Assembly: GCF_009831235.1 (NCBI RefSeq) | Contig: NZ_WUUL01000002.1 | Coordinates: 248,001-312,000 of the forward strand | Origin: Shimazuella alba | Lineage (GTDB): Bacteria; Bacillota; Bacilli; Thermoactinomycetales; Thermoactinomycetaceae | Direction of reading: 5' to 3' | Length of the DNA: 64,000 nucleotides | Shown: piece by piece, positions 20,960 to 29,531 of the stretch | Layout: each line of letters starts with the position of its first letter | Numbering within the stretch: the first letter of the stretch is position 1 | The notes under the pieces: generated by a model | Told to the model about the DNA's origin: nothing | Database searches by the model: none | What the model saw: only the letters and a program-made list of their open reading frames with translations | Made by a program: the position numbers and the translations under genes

Positions 20960-21729
20960 TTGGAATTTTAAGATAAGGTTGTTATGATCACAGGAGCTGC
21001 AGGAGCTATTGGAAAACGTTATGCAAAAGGTTTCATGAAGAAGGAGCACTTTTGGTTCTTGTTGATTGTAATAAAAAACAACTAGATAAATTGAAATCGG
21101 ATTATTTACCACATGATTCTGAGGCTTTATATTTCCATGCTGACTGTGCCAATGAAGAGGAAGTTCAAAAGTATGTAGAAAAAACGATAGACTTTTTTGG
21201 AGGGGTCGATGTATTTGTTCATTGCGCAGGTATAGTTGGATCTATAAAAGAAGCTGACAATTGGTCAGCAGGAGAAATAATGGTTGCATTCCAAACAAAC
21301 ATTATGTCTGTATTTTTAAATTCCAAAGATGTGTTACCTATTATGAAAAAACAACAGAACGGATCAATATTACTCCTTGCCTCTGTCTATGCTCTTCGTG
21401 GAGTACCTTATCATTCTCTATATGCTATGACCTCTCATGCAATATTGGGGTTTATGAAAACAGCAGCCTTAGAACGTGCACATTCTGGGGTAAGAATAAA
21501 TGCAATAGCCCCAGCACCAACCACTTCTCCTTTTATGGAAGAAGTAGAAAAAGCCCTTTTCCCAAGTAACCCACAATTGGGAAGGGAACAGATCCATAGC
21601 TATCTACCATTTGAAAGATATGCGGAACCAGAGGAAATAGCAGAAAGCGTCTTATTCGTGTCCTCCCATCGAGCAAAATATATCCATGGTACTTCCCATA
21701 TTATAGATGATGGTTTTTTAGCCAAGTAA
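20960..21729 (+). pseudogene. Broken short-chain dehydrogenase-like gene, copy 2
   Basis: Aligned with copies 1 and 3, this gene has the same TTG GAA TTT start, but the fourth codon is TAA (20969-20971), and near 21029 one base is missing, so that the frame KRYAK must shift to continue as FHEEGALLVLVD. The rest is open to 21729 and carries the same altered active site, YAMTSH in place of YxxxK, and a C-terminal GTSHIIDDGF. Both lesions fall in the first 25 codons, so a truncated product from an internal TTG (21052) would lack the nucleotide-binding motif. Confidence 0.85.
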
Positions 21730-21777
21730 AAGCACGTAATCAGAAAACTTTTAATTTATCCGCATTTCATAATATAA

Positions 21778-21807
21778 TTGTATGTAAATATACGTATTAG
21801 GTATAAT
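21778..21807 (+). promoter_or_regulatory. Promoter of SDR copy 3
   Basis: TTGTAT (21778-21783), 18 bases, then a perfect TATAAT (21802-21807), about 110 bases before the start codon. Copy 3 is thus independently transcribed. Confidence 0.6.
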
Positions 21808-21918
21808 CCTATAGCGAGCGAGCATCATCAAAAGTCAAAGTAATGACAATCACGGGTACATATATTTCTTATTCTTACTTCTGACACTACAAAACAGGTA
21901 AAGAAGGGAAGTTCAAAC

Positions 21919-22686
21919 ATGGAATTCCAAGATAAGGTTGTTATGATTACTGGTGCTGCGGGAGTACTTGGAACAGCATTAAGTAAGCGATTTCAAAAAG
22001 AAGGGGCACTTCTAGTCCTCATTGATAAGGATAAAGAAAAGTTGGATCAGTTAGCAAAACAATTGCCAAATGGATCAGATTCCATTTTTATTCCTGCAGA
22101 TTGTAGAGATGATGAACAAGTAAAACTTTATGTTGATAAAACAGTAGACTTGCTAGGCACTATCGATGTCCTAATTAATTGTGTAGGTATTTATGGTCCC
22201 ATTACCCAAGCTTCTGATATTTCATCTCATTATATGATGGATGTATATGAAACAAATGTCGTCACTTCTTTTTTGAACTACAAATATGCAGTACCTGTCA
22301 TGCAAAAACGACGTAGCGGTTGTATCCTTTTTGTCTCAGCTGTTTTTGGGTTGCGAGGGCTACCATTCTTTTCTGCATATTCTACAGTATCCCATGCACT
22401 CCTTGGCTTTATGAAATCAGCTGCATTGGATTGTGTGACTTCAGGAGTCAGAGTAAACGCTGTTGTTCCTGCACCTATGAAATCAACGATGATGGAAGAA
22501 GTGGAGGAAATCCTCTATCCAGATAACCCCATAAGAGGTCGGGAACAGATCTTAGGGTTACTTCCGATGGGACGTTACTTAGAGGCAGATGAAGTAACAG
22601 AAAGTGTCTTATTTTTAGCTTCCGACAGGGCGAGATATATCACTGGAACATCGCATATTATTGACGGCGGGATGACTGCAAAATAA
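21919..22686 (+). CDS. Short-chain dehydrogenase-like protein, copy 3 (YxxxS active site)
   Basis: 255 residues, colinear with copy 1: ITGAAGVLG, an acidic residue in LVLIDKD, INCVGIYG in place of NNAG, catalytic-type serine in LFVSAVFG and tyrosine in SAYSTVSHALLGF. The position of the catalytic lysine is again serine. The C-terminus ITGTSHIIDGGM is intact. Unlike the other copies it starts with ATG, behind GAAGGGAAG. The residue is altered in all three copies, so it predates the duplication and is not a sequencing slip. Confidence 0.82.
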   Translation: MEFQDKVVMITGAAGVLGTALSKRFQKEGALLVLIDKDKEKLDQLAKQLPNGSDSIFIPADCRDDEQVKLYVDKTVDLLGTIDVLINCVGIYGPITQASDISSHYMMDVYETNVVTSFLNYKYAVPVMQKRRSGCILFVSAVFGLRGLPFFSAYSTVSHALLGFMKSAALDCVTSGVRVNAVVPAPMKSTMMEEVEEILYPDNPIRGREQILGLLPMGRYLEADEVTESVLFLASDRARYITGTSHIIDGGMTAK

Positions 22687-22762
22687 GCAAAAACAGAACA
22701 TCTTCAAGAAATATTTTTTACATATATAACTATTCCAGTCAGGCATCCGAAACTTCACTTAT

Positions 22763-22790
22763 CACCCACGTTCACGATAAAAAGTGGGTG
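22763..22790. terminator. Hairpin between convergent SDR copy 3 and GNAT gene
   Basis: CACCCAC and GTGGGTG pair over 14 bases. It overlaps the last codons of the minus-strand GNAT gene and could stop transcription from either side. Confidence 0.4.
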
Positions 22791-23251
22791 ACTCCTGTTT
22801 GATCGATATAAAATACAGTCAATGATAACGGAGGACTTATCATAAACTGTTCTAATTTCTGAAAACCCAAAGACTGATACAAGTTTATGGCTGGTGTATT
22901 AGCAGAAGCTGTTTGTACTTTACATCCTTTTACCTGATTTTTATATTTATCTAATAAATACTGAATCATTGTTCTTCCAATTCCTCTGCGAAAATAACTG
23001 GGATGAACGACAACTCGATGAATATCTAACACCTCTTTCATAACTCGAAAACTAATCACACCAACAAGTATCTCACTCTCATAATATCCCAAAAAATCTT
23101 CTTTAGAGCTTTGTAAACTATCCACTGTATCTTTTAATGGCGGTATTTCGTCCAACCCTACTATTTGCGCCTCTACTTGATATGCTGGAATTTGTACTTG
23201 TAAGACTTGATTAGCTATGTGTCGATCAGTAATATCCAGATGCTTTATCAT
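22772..23251 (-). CDS. GNAT family N-acetyltransferase
   Basis: 159 residues with a clear GNAT core: central strands ILVGVISFRVM and LDIHRVVVHPSYFRRGIGRTMI, the latter holding the acetyl-CoA loop R-R-G-I-G-R, then TPAINLYQSLGFQKLE, the usual N-x-x-A-x-x-x-Y-x-x-x-G-F end. Substrate unknown. The ATG at 23251 lies six bases after AAGGTG; the upstream in-frame GTG is part of that site. It is 12 bases downstream of tsaC and probably cotranscribed with it. Confidence 0.88.
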   Translation of the reverse strand: MIKHLDITDRHIANQVLQVQIPAYQVEAQIVGLDEIPPLKDTVDSLQSSKEDFLGYYESEILVGVISFRVMKEVLDIHRVVVHPSYFRRGIGRTMIQYLLDKYKNQVKGCKVQTASANTPAINLYQSLGFQKLEQFMISPPLSLTVFYIDQTGVTHFLS

Positions 23252-23263
23252 ACCATTCACCTT

Positions 23264-24301
23264 CTAGCGGATTTTTTTTCCTTCTGCTGCTTTATTCAGT
23301 CGATTCATGACTGATAAGTATAAGCCATGCTCTGGAAATGTTTCCGATAGAATAAAGTCCACTTCCATCTCGTCAAATTTGCGCAAAGCATCATATAAAC
23401 CATGAGCTACCGATGACGGCTTCATCCTACTGCCACAAGCGATAGTAGTAATTCCTTTGTACATGCCTTTATTTTCTGATGTTGTCAATACACCTACACG
23501 ATATCCTTTTGCAACTTTTTCCCGGGAAATAAGTTGGATTTTCTCCACCATACCATCACCAGTAACAAGCCACATCTCCCCTTTAGGTGCATAATGCCGA
23601 TATTTCATTCCTGGAGAACGAGGTTTCTCCGTAAGTCCAGCATCCATCAAAACTCCCCCCACAACTGCTTCTAATTGTTCTAACGTGACTCCACCGGGGC
23701 GCAATAAAAGTGGAATCTCGCCAGTTACATCAACAACAGTCGATTCTACTCCAACTGAACTACTTCCCCCATCTAGAATCATATCCACTCGACCAAACAA
23801 ATCTTCAGCTACATGATTAGCAGTGGTGGGGCTTGGGCGACCAGAACGATTTGCACTTGGAGCAGCAACTGGAACATCTGCGAGTTCCAATAAAGCTAAA
23901 GCCAATGGATGCTCAGGGATCCGAATCCCAACTGTGGACAACCCTGCTGTTACATTTGAAGCAAAACCACCTTGATGATTCATTACGTATGTGATGGGAC
24001 CAGGAGAAAAATGCTTGATTAACTGCTCTGCAAGAGGCGGTATTTCGCTAATCCACTTCTTGATTTGATCAATCTTGGATAAATGGACGATCAAAGGATT
24101 ATCACTTGGTCTGCCTTTGGCTTGAAAGATGTTCCCAACAGCTGTTTTATTGGTCGCATCAGCACCTAATCCATAAACTGTTTCGGTAGGAAATACAACT
24201 AAGCCGCCTGTTTGAAGAAGATGGGCGGCTTTTCTCATTTCTGAATGCTGAAGATAAAAGTCAAAATCTTTATCTTGTGGAAATTTGATTACAGTTGTCA
24301 C
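23264..24301 (-). CDS. tsaC: Threonylcarbamoyl-AMP synthase (Sua5/YwlC)
   Basis: 345 residues, the long Sua5 form: an N-terminal YrdC domain (LLQTGGLVVFPTETVYGLG, APSANRSGRPSPTTA) and a C-terminal Sua5 domain beyond the linker SPGMKYRHYAP. It makes threonylcarbamoyl-AMP from threonine, bicarbonate and ATP for t6A37 of ANN-decoding tRNAs, an essential step. The GTG start follows AGGGG by eight bases. It is B. subtilis ywlC by order: between the ywlB-like gene and mntP. Confidence 0.93.
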   Translation of the reverse strand: MTTVIKFPQDKDFDFYLQHSEMRKAAHLLQTGGLVVFPTETVYGLGADATNKTAVGNIFQAKGRPSDNPLIVHLSKIDQIKKWISEIPPLAEQLIKHFSPGPITYVMNHQGGFASNVTAGLSTVGIRIPEHPLALALLELADVPVAAPSANRSGRPSPTTANHVAEDLFGRVDMILDGGSSSVGVESTVVDVTGEIPLLLRPGGVTLEQLEAVVGGVLMDAGLTEKPRSPGMKYRHYAPKGEMWLVTGDGMVEKIQLISREKVAKGYRVGVLTTSENKGMYKGITTIACGSRMKPSSVAHGLYDALRKFDEMEVDFILSETFPEHGLYLSVMNRLNKAAEGKKIR

Positions 24302-24362
24302 TTTTGATACCCCTTGTTTACTTAGTATCTAAAAGGTATCGAATTGTAGATAGAAATGCAAA

Positions 24363-24788
24363 TCATGAGTTTAGTTGATAACTGAGTAATATCCCATTTG
24401 GAGCTACTTGCTGATAGTGGGAGGATTCTTTTACACTTGCAGGCACCTCATCAAGTTTCACAAAACCTAAATCTAGCATCCATTCCGATGTTGGTGGAAC
24501 AACGAGACAGAGCTGTTCTTTACCTTGTTTCTGGCAATATATCAACAAGTGGTCCAGTAACCCACCCAATTGTTCTATAGATGGTGCCCCATTTGTAAAT
24601 CGCATCGAATGCAAATATGCAATTTTCTCATGCAGCTCCACAGCCAACATCCCTATTGGCTTTTGTTCTATCATGGAATCTAAAATAAAATAATCTTCAA
24701 TCCTGTCAGTTTGTTCTCCAGAAACACCTAGATTACAAGTGTTAATCCACTTTCGATCCTCTTCTACTGCCCTACGTAAAAAGAACAT
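24363..24788 (-). CDS. YwlB-like acetyltransferase-fold protein
   Basis: 141 residues, with an N-terminal FFLRRAVEEDRKWINTCN and a strand-helix pattern IGMLAVELHEKIAYLHSM, LLDHLLIYCQKQG, LGFVKLDEVP that reads as a GNAT fold. The acetyl-CoA loop is not canonical. Position directly upstream of tsaC matches ywlB in B. subtilis, which is a GNAT-like protein of unknown substrate. The call is by fold pattern and order. Confidence 0.65.
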   Translation of the reverse strand: MFFLRRAVEEDRKWINTCNLGVSGEQTDRIEDYFILDSMIEQKPIGMLAVELHEKIAYLHSMRFTNGAPSIEQLGGLLDHLLIYCQKQGKEQLCLVVPPTSEWMLDLGFVKLDEVPASVKESSHYQQVAPNGILLSYQLNS

Positions 24789-24874
24789 CTCAAAAACTCC
24801 CTTTGCTCATAGTCTTGTTTCTAAATCTATGAAAAGAGGAAGTATTTAGACCTAATTTTCTAGAACCAACTGCA

Positions 24875-25204
24875 TTAATCAAACCAAGCACAATCTTCCG
24901 TTATACAACCAATTGAATCACCTTTTTCAAATGAAAAAAGGAATCCCAAAATCCCAACCATACCCCCTGAGAATAATAGAAGAAATAAAACAGTAAACCA
25001 GCTTAAAAAATTACGTCTCCTACGAATTTGCAAAATACCAAAAAAGAGAAGTATCAAAAATAGTATGACACCTGAAAAAAATAAACCCGATATAGAGTGA
25101 AACAAATGAATGCCAATCTCCAATCCTTGCCAAATGGGTAAATAGAAAAACAATATCGCTACTAGACATACCGCCAAGAAGCTTGCTGTTAAAAAACGTT
25201 TCAA
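24875..25204 (-). CDS. Small membrane protein
   Basis: 109 residues with three hydrophobic segments (about 5-25, 37-60 and 69-90) separated by a basic loop QIRRRRN, and a short acidic tail with two cysteines (CITEDCAWFD). No family recognised. It is transcribed divergently from the 290-residue membrane protein at 25474; between them lies an 18-base-pair palindrome, so the two may be regulated together. Confidence 0.6.
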   Translation of the reverse strand: MKRFLTASFLAVCLVAILFFYLPIWQGLEIGIHLFHSISGLFFSGVILFLILLFFGILQIRRRRNFLSWFTVLFLLLFSGGMVGILGFLFSFEKGDSIGCITEDCAWFD

Positions 25205-25290
25205 TTTCTCCCTCCCCTTTTCTCCTTACATCTAAAAACAATCTTATACAAAATCAATTTGAGAGTGAATTCAATATCTTCAAATAAAGT

Positions 25291-25319
25291 TTGCATAACT
25301 ATATCAGATAGAGTAATAT
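25291..25319 (+). promoter_or_regulatory. Candidate promoter overlapped by a palindrome
   Basis: TTGCAT (25291-25296), 17 bases, TAATAT (25314-25319). The -10 element lies inside the left arm of the palindrome at 25300-25345. Confidence 0.45.
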
Positions 25320-25345
25320 AATAATAAATTACTCTATCTGATATA
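25300..25345. promoter_or_regulatory. Perfect 18-bp inverted repeat, candidate operator
   Basis: The arms 25300-25317 and 25328-25345 are exact reverse complements (core ATCAGATAGAGTAAT) with ten A/T bases between. It sits between two divergent membrane protein genes and over a promoter, which favours a repressor site. A terminator is less likely, as no gene ends here and the arms are AT-rich. Confidence 0.6.
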
Positions 25346-25473
25346 ATAAAAACAAAATAAACATTGTCATTAACGGGGTTATACTACTATATGAAAAATA
25401 GTAATAAGTATATCATCTACTCTATTTGAAGGAGCAATGCAATTGCTAACTTTACAACGAGAGGTGAAACAAC

Positions 25474-26346
25474 ATGTCGCAATTAAAAAATTTTCCATGT
25501 AAACAATTCATAAAAAGTATCTTACGTCAGGAAAAAGGACTTGTATGGACGGGATTTGTGGGTATTATGATATCCTTTGCATGTGGGATTTATTTTTTTA
25601 TCCATGGAAGTAACGATATACCTCCTGAGGGAAAGTTTTCGAATCTGATTTCATTTGATCTAGCTATTGCTGTTTATGTTCTGACGACAGCCGCGCTCTT
25701 GACTGTTTTACAGTTATCTACTTCCTTTCGAAAAAAAATACTTGTATATCCTCTGGTTGTTACCTCTTTGGTAGCTTATATTAGTGAAACTGTTCAAAAT
25801 TTACGCGGGATTAACGCTCGCTTCACCCAGACTGATCTTCCATTCTCTTTTTTAAATGATTTGATTACGACAGTTGCTGCGATGTTAACTTTGTTGTTTA
25901 TGATTTTTACAGTGATTATTTTCGGAACAAAAGACAAAAAAAATCAATTACTCTTACTTTCTGTTAAATACAGTTGCTTTGCAGTCTTTTTAGGGGGAAT
26001 TTTATCTGGGCTATGGATGAGCATGGAGCAAGGAAGATGGATTGGAGATGAAGGAAATATTATGATCATACACTTTACCGGTTTTCATAGCCTTCAAACT
26101 ATTCCGATCATCGGCTGGCTACTTGATCATTCCAGCGTACGTCACCTTAAAGCAAAAAAAATCATACATGTTACAGGAATCACTTGGATTATGATGATCC
26201 TTTTGTTATTTATCCAGACTGCCATCGGAAAATCAATTTATGATATTAGTATTTACCTAGTATTTATTGTTCTATTCCTTCTTATTTGGATGATTAGCTT
26301 TTTATGGAGCTTCAAACAGACTGTTTCCACAACAAATGAATCATGA
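25474..26346 (+). CDS. Multi-pass membrane protein of unknown function
   Basis: 290 residues with about eight hydrophobic helices. A conserved-looking central part is WMSMEQGRWIGDEGNIMIIH followed by FHSLQTIPIIGWLL, with histidines at membrane edges (IIHFTGFHSLQ). This is reminiscent of small integral membrane oxidoreductase-like proteins, but no family is recognised. The ATG follows GAGAGGTG by seven bases. A short frame begins 33 bases earlier and overlaps the start, a possible leader peptide. A strong terminator follows. Confidence 0.7.
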   Translation: MSQLKNFPCKQFIKSILRQEKGLVWTGFVGIMISFACGIYFFIHGSNDIPPEGKFSNLISFDLAIAVYVLTTAALLTVLQLSTSFRKKILVYPLVVTSLVAYISETVQNLRGINARFTQTDLPFSFLNDLITTVAAMLTLLFMIFTVIIFGTKDKKNQLLLLSVKYSCFAVFLGGILSGLWMSMEQGRWIGDEGNIMIIHFTGFHSLQTIPIIGWLLDHSSVRHLKAKKIIHVTGITWIMMILLLFIQTAIGKSIYDISIYLVFIVLFLLIWMISFLWSFKQTVSTTNES

Positions 26347-26372
26347 CCACCCATTTGACGGGTGGTTTTTTC
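26346..26372 (+). terminator. Rho-independent terminator
   Basis: ACCACCC and GGGTGGT pair around seven bases and run straight into six T, overlapping the stop codon of the preceding membrane protein gene. Confidence 0.9.
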
Positions 26373-26394
26373 AGTCATATAAAGGCTTGTTACC

Positions 26395-26915
26395 GTCTAG
26401 CGTCTAAAGGCGCTAGTTCAGTATTGCCTTTGCCTCCTTTGCTGTCCCTAAAGGGATATTTGTCTAAGCTACTCTTAAAGGGGTCTTCATCTTCCTTTAC
26501 ACTTAACTTATTGAGTGCTATATCATGCTTCTCCTGTTCTTGAATGTACTTTTTATGGTTGCTTCATTTAAGTCAATTGTACTTAAATAGGTAACATTCT
26601 AACTAAAAATGACGATTTCCGGATTTATATTTTAAATTTGCACGGTTATCAAACATCATCAATGCGATCTTCCCCTTTAAATACCCAGTGAAACTCGACA
26701 CACTCATTTGGGTGGAATACTTAAAAGAAGATGCATATGATCTGTCATCATATGTCCTTCTACTATTTCTATCCCCTTTAAATGCACATAATTGTTTAAT
26801 GATCTCCCGTAAACTCTTACGATATGTATATCATTTTCGTCTATACTTGGGAGAAAACACTGGGATACTCACACAACCAATTTGTGTCAGAGAAGTGGTT
26901 TGCTTTGTTTGCCAT
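26395..26915 (-). pseudogene. tnpA: Decayed IS200-type transposase (TnpA, Y1 HUH)
   Basis: Pieces of one protein can be read in shifting frames on the minus strand: MANKANHFSDTNWLCEYP at the start, FSPKYRRK, then GIEIVEGHMMTDHMHLLLSI with the metal-binding H-x-H of the HUH nuclease, a YLKGK-like segment interrupted by stops, and near the end KKYIQEQEKHDIALNKLSVK. These are in the right order for IS200/IS605 TnpA of Bacillales. Several stops and frameshifts make it inactive. A small inverted repeat CTAGCG/CGCTAG near 26397-26413 may be the subterminal hairpin. No TnpB is attached. Confidence 0.85.
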
Positions 26916-27119
26916 TCCCCCTCTTTCTTTCGTTATAATATAGCCTGAACAACTACATTCTAACTATGGAAGAGAATTTTGGTATAACAAGTTGTCATCC
27001 ACCTGCATAGATGGGCATGGCCTCCCCTCTGCAAATGTCACAATACTTCGATACATTTCCAGAGAGGAATTGAGATTTTAATGTCATCCCAAACCTTCAT
27101 CCTTTTAATATCCTTAAAA

Positions 27120-27455
27120 TTATATATCCTGTGCCGCTTGTTGCAAAAGTTTCCCTAATAAATCATAATCAAATTCTTTATCCTTGCGAATTTTTATCGC
27201 TTTTCGTTCAGGTTTTGCACCCTTTTCAAAAAATCCAGTTGGAGCTTCTAAATTTACAGCATGAAAGATCGTCATATTTACCCAGTTTTTTGCTGGAAAG
27301 AAAACACATATTTGTTCTCCATTTAAGGTATAAAATGCTTGTTTATATTTGATTTGCTCTTCCATTTCTGGGATTGCTTTATGAATCACTTGTCGAATTT
27401 GATTGCAAACCTCTACTTGCCATGCTTCCTCTATGTCATGGATATATTCTGTCAC
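27120..27455 (-). CDS. DUF1801 family protein
   Basis: 111 residues with the DUF1801 pattern: VCNQIRQVIHKAIPEMEEQIKY early, an aromatic central strand ICVFFPAKNWVNMTIFHA, and a C-terminal KAIKIRKDKEFDYDLLGKLL. Relatives include small iron-chaperone-like YdhG proteins, but the function is not established. The GTG at 27455 lacks a nearby binding site. GGAGGA lies further upstream in the same open frame and would suit a CTG or ATT start, adding a few residues (NQAV). The true start is uncertain. Confidence 0.75.
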   Translation of the reverse strand: MTEYIHDIEEAWQVEVCNQIRQVIHKAIPEMEEQIKYKQAFYTLNGEQICVFFPAKNWVNMTIFHAVNLEAPTGFFEKGAKPERKAIKIRKDKEFDYDLLGKLLQQAAQDI

Positions 27456-27488
27456 TGCCTGATTCAGTTGAATTCCTCCATTTTAAAT

Positions 27489-28030
27489 TTATCTTTTTTG
27501 ATATCTCAAATGTACAACACCAGTAGAGAAGGATGTAGAACTCATTAATTTTAATGGCAATATTTTAGCAGAATCTGAAAAAATCGTTTTTCCTGCTCCT
27601 AATATTACAGGATGTATAAACAAATGAAGGTTCGTCAATCAACCCAAGTTCCAAAAAAGATTTGGCTAGACTTGAACCGCCAGATACATGTATATTTTTA
27701 CCATCCTGTTGTTTCAACTTGTTGATCTCATTGGTTGGATCATCTGTAGCCAATCTTGAATTTTGCCATTCTACTTTATTTAAATTTTTGGAAAATAAAA
27801 TTTTGTTCAGATTATTCATTGCACTTGCCAAATCGCTGGCCTCATTGGAAAATGCTGCTTCTTGCTCCAAATAAGTGTTCCGACCAAGTATCATGGTGTC
27901 AACTGAGCTGGTCAATTGACCGATTACTGCCATTTGTTCTGGTGTTACATTTGGAAACATCCAATCAAGTTCTCCATTTGGTCCCGCTACAATCCAATGA
28001 AATATTCATTCCTAAAATTACTTTTCTCAA
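27489..28030 (-). pseudogene. Broken RibD/dihydrofolate reductase-like gene
   Basis: Reads as a RibD C-terminal/DHFR-family protein from a TTG at 28030 (eight bases after GGAGG): RKVILGMNISLD, then a five-base loss shifts to VAGPNGELDWMFPNVTP. The long middle part (DTMILGRNTYLEQ, IHVSGGSSLAKSFLELGLID) is intact. A second shift near 27620 is needed to continue as LFIHPVILGAGKTIFSDS and end HLRYQKR. Both lesions would have to be errors for the gene to be functional. The family is common near HxlR and VOC genes in Bacillales. Confidence 0.82.
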
Positions 28031-28118
28031 TTACATTGCCTCCATTTATAATTTTCATGTGTTCTTCTGTTTAGGAGACCCAAAATAGGATAGCAATTTG
28101 ACTCTCAACCTAAACATC

Positions 28119-28757
28119 TCAAGAGGCTTCAACTCGTAATCGGTTGGCAAGAGCCGAAACCCATCCAAATGCAACAATTCCAGAGCAACCCATGATCACT
28201 CCAACCCAACTACTAAACACCATACCCAAAATAATCAGCAATGGAGCGATGATAGCCGTCGCAATACAATAAGCTCTCCATCTATGCTCACCTAAGGAAG
28301 AAAATCTACTTGCGAAAACAATGGTTGCTGCAATCAAACAGAGAAAAGCCAGAAAGAAAGCGACAGAATGTAATGCTGCATGTACACTCATGGATTTTGG
28401 CATACCTTCGGGAGCACCAGAAGGAAAACCAAGACCGGGATCTGGTGGAAATAGACCTGCCATCATCATTCCAACTCCATAAATTCCGATGAGCAATGCA
28501 CCCCATGTTCCCCCTTTGCTTCCTTTTAATAAGCCTCTTACTCCAATAGCCGCGAACACTGCAAGCAATCCCGTAACAATGAAATTAGTACTCTGAATCC
28601 ATCCCAAATCACCTAATTCTAAGCTGCTGATAGCATGTCGTCTGATATCAAACCCTGTGCGTGTAAACACTTGAGCTATGACTATTAGGTAGAACAGTGG
28701 AGCAGAAATGACTCCACCGATCAAAAATAACCTTCTTATATTCGTTTTCTTATTCAT
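28119..28757 (-). CDS. DUF998 family membrane protein
   Basis: 212 residues with six predicted membrane helices. The loop after helix 1, FDIRRHAISSLELGDLGWIQ, is the hallmark of DUF998, as is the FPPDPGLGFPSGAPEG extracellular stretch followed by HAALHSV. The biochemical role of the family is unknown. It lies downstream of the VOC gene on the same strand, 87 bases apart, and could be cotranscribed under the divergent HxlR regulator. Confidence 0.85.
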   Translation of the reverse strand: MNKKTNIRRLFLIGGVISAPLFYLIVIAQVFTRTGFDIRRHAISSLELGDLGWIQSTNFIVTGLLAVFAAIGVRGLLKGSKGGTWGALLIGIYGVGMMMAGLFPPDPGLGFPSGAPEGMPKSMSVHAALHSVAFFLAFLCLIAATIVFASRFSSLGEHRWRAYCIATAIIAPLLIILGMVFSSWVGVIMGCSGIVAFGWVSALANRLRVEAS

Positions 28758-28844
28758 CCTATTCCATCCCTTCTGTTCCTAAAGTTAATATTTTATTTGT
28801 GCAGAACTACAAATCTTAGATAGAACATTTGAGTTAGGAAGGAG

Positions 28845-29261
28845 TTACAAAGTAGTAATTTGCCATGTGACTCCGAATTGGTCTTTTACTTGACCGTATA
28901 ACGAGCTCCAAAACGTTGCTTCCAATTCACAGATGACTTGACCTTCTACTTTCAGTTTATTAAACACTTCTCTTGTTTTCTCTACATTATTGGTAGCTAT
29001 GGAAATAGTAACTTGATCTCCTATGAGAAGAGGTTGACCTGTAAACGTATCAGAAATCATAAGGTCAGTGTCTCCTACTTTTAAATGAGCATTGATAACA
29101 CGATTTTTCATCTCATCTGGTGTAGGAAAATCTGGATTTGCTGGCACATCTCCAAATGTTTGCACTTGAAGCACTTGTGCATCCACTGCTTTTTGATAAA
29201 ATTCAACTGCCTCTTTTCCACGACCATCTGTCACAATATAAGGATGAATCCTTAGTATCAT
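28845..29261 (-). CDS. VOC superfamily protein (PhnB-like)
   Basis: 138 residues, two beta-alpha-beta-beta-beta units: MILRIHPYIVTDGRGKEAVEFYQKAV at the start with HPYI, a mid part GDTDLMISDTF, and the C-terminal FWSSLYGQVKDQFGVTWQI. This is the PhnB/3-demethylubiquinone-methyltransferase-like branch of the glyoxalase superfamily. The substrate is unknown. Transcribed away from the HxlR gene across a shared 270-base region with a palindrome. Confidence 0.88.
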   Translation of the reverse strand: MILRIHPYIVTDGRGKEAVEFYQKAVDAQVLQVQTFGDVPANPDFPTPDEMKNRVINAHLKVGDTDLMISDTFTGQPLLIGDQVTISIATNNVEKTREVFNKLKVEGQVICELEATFWSSLYGQVKDQFGVTWQITTL

Positions 29262-29434
29262 TGTACGTATCCCCTTTTTTCCTTTGCTATTTTTCTTTAG
29301 TAGTTTTGTAGTTTCGCTTTGATATTTTCATTCTAACTTATTTCATTTCTTAAGGTTTCTTATCAATTGCGGTATTATTTCTTCCCTTTCTTCTTTAATT
29401 TTTATTTACCGAAATAATAAAACCTATCAAAAAT

Positions 29435-29449
29435 CTATATTTAATATAG
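29435..29449. promoter_or_regulatory. Palindrome in the VOC-HxlR divergent region
   Basis: CTATAT and ATATAG flank TTA. The site lies between the two divergent genes, where HxlR-type regulators usually bind. AT-rich and short, so only a candidate. Confidence 0.35.
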
Positions 29450-29496
29450 CAATATAACTTTTATAATGCAAGTATATCTGAATAGTTAGATTTTTG

Positions 29497-29525
29497 TTGC
29501 TCTTATTATGCAAATTTGATATATT
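29497..29525 (+). promoter_or_regulatory. Promoter placing the transcript start at the HxlR start codon
   Basis: TTGCTC (29497-29502), 17 bases, TATATT (29520-29525). Only six T bases separate the -10 element from the ATG, so the mRNA would be leaderless or nearly so. Confidence 0.55.
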
Positions 29526-29531
29526 TTTTTT

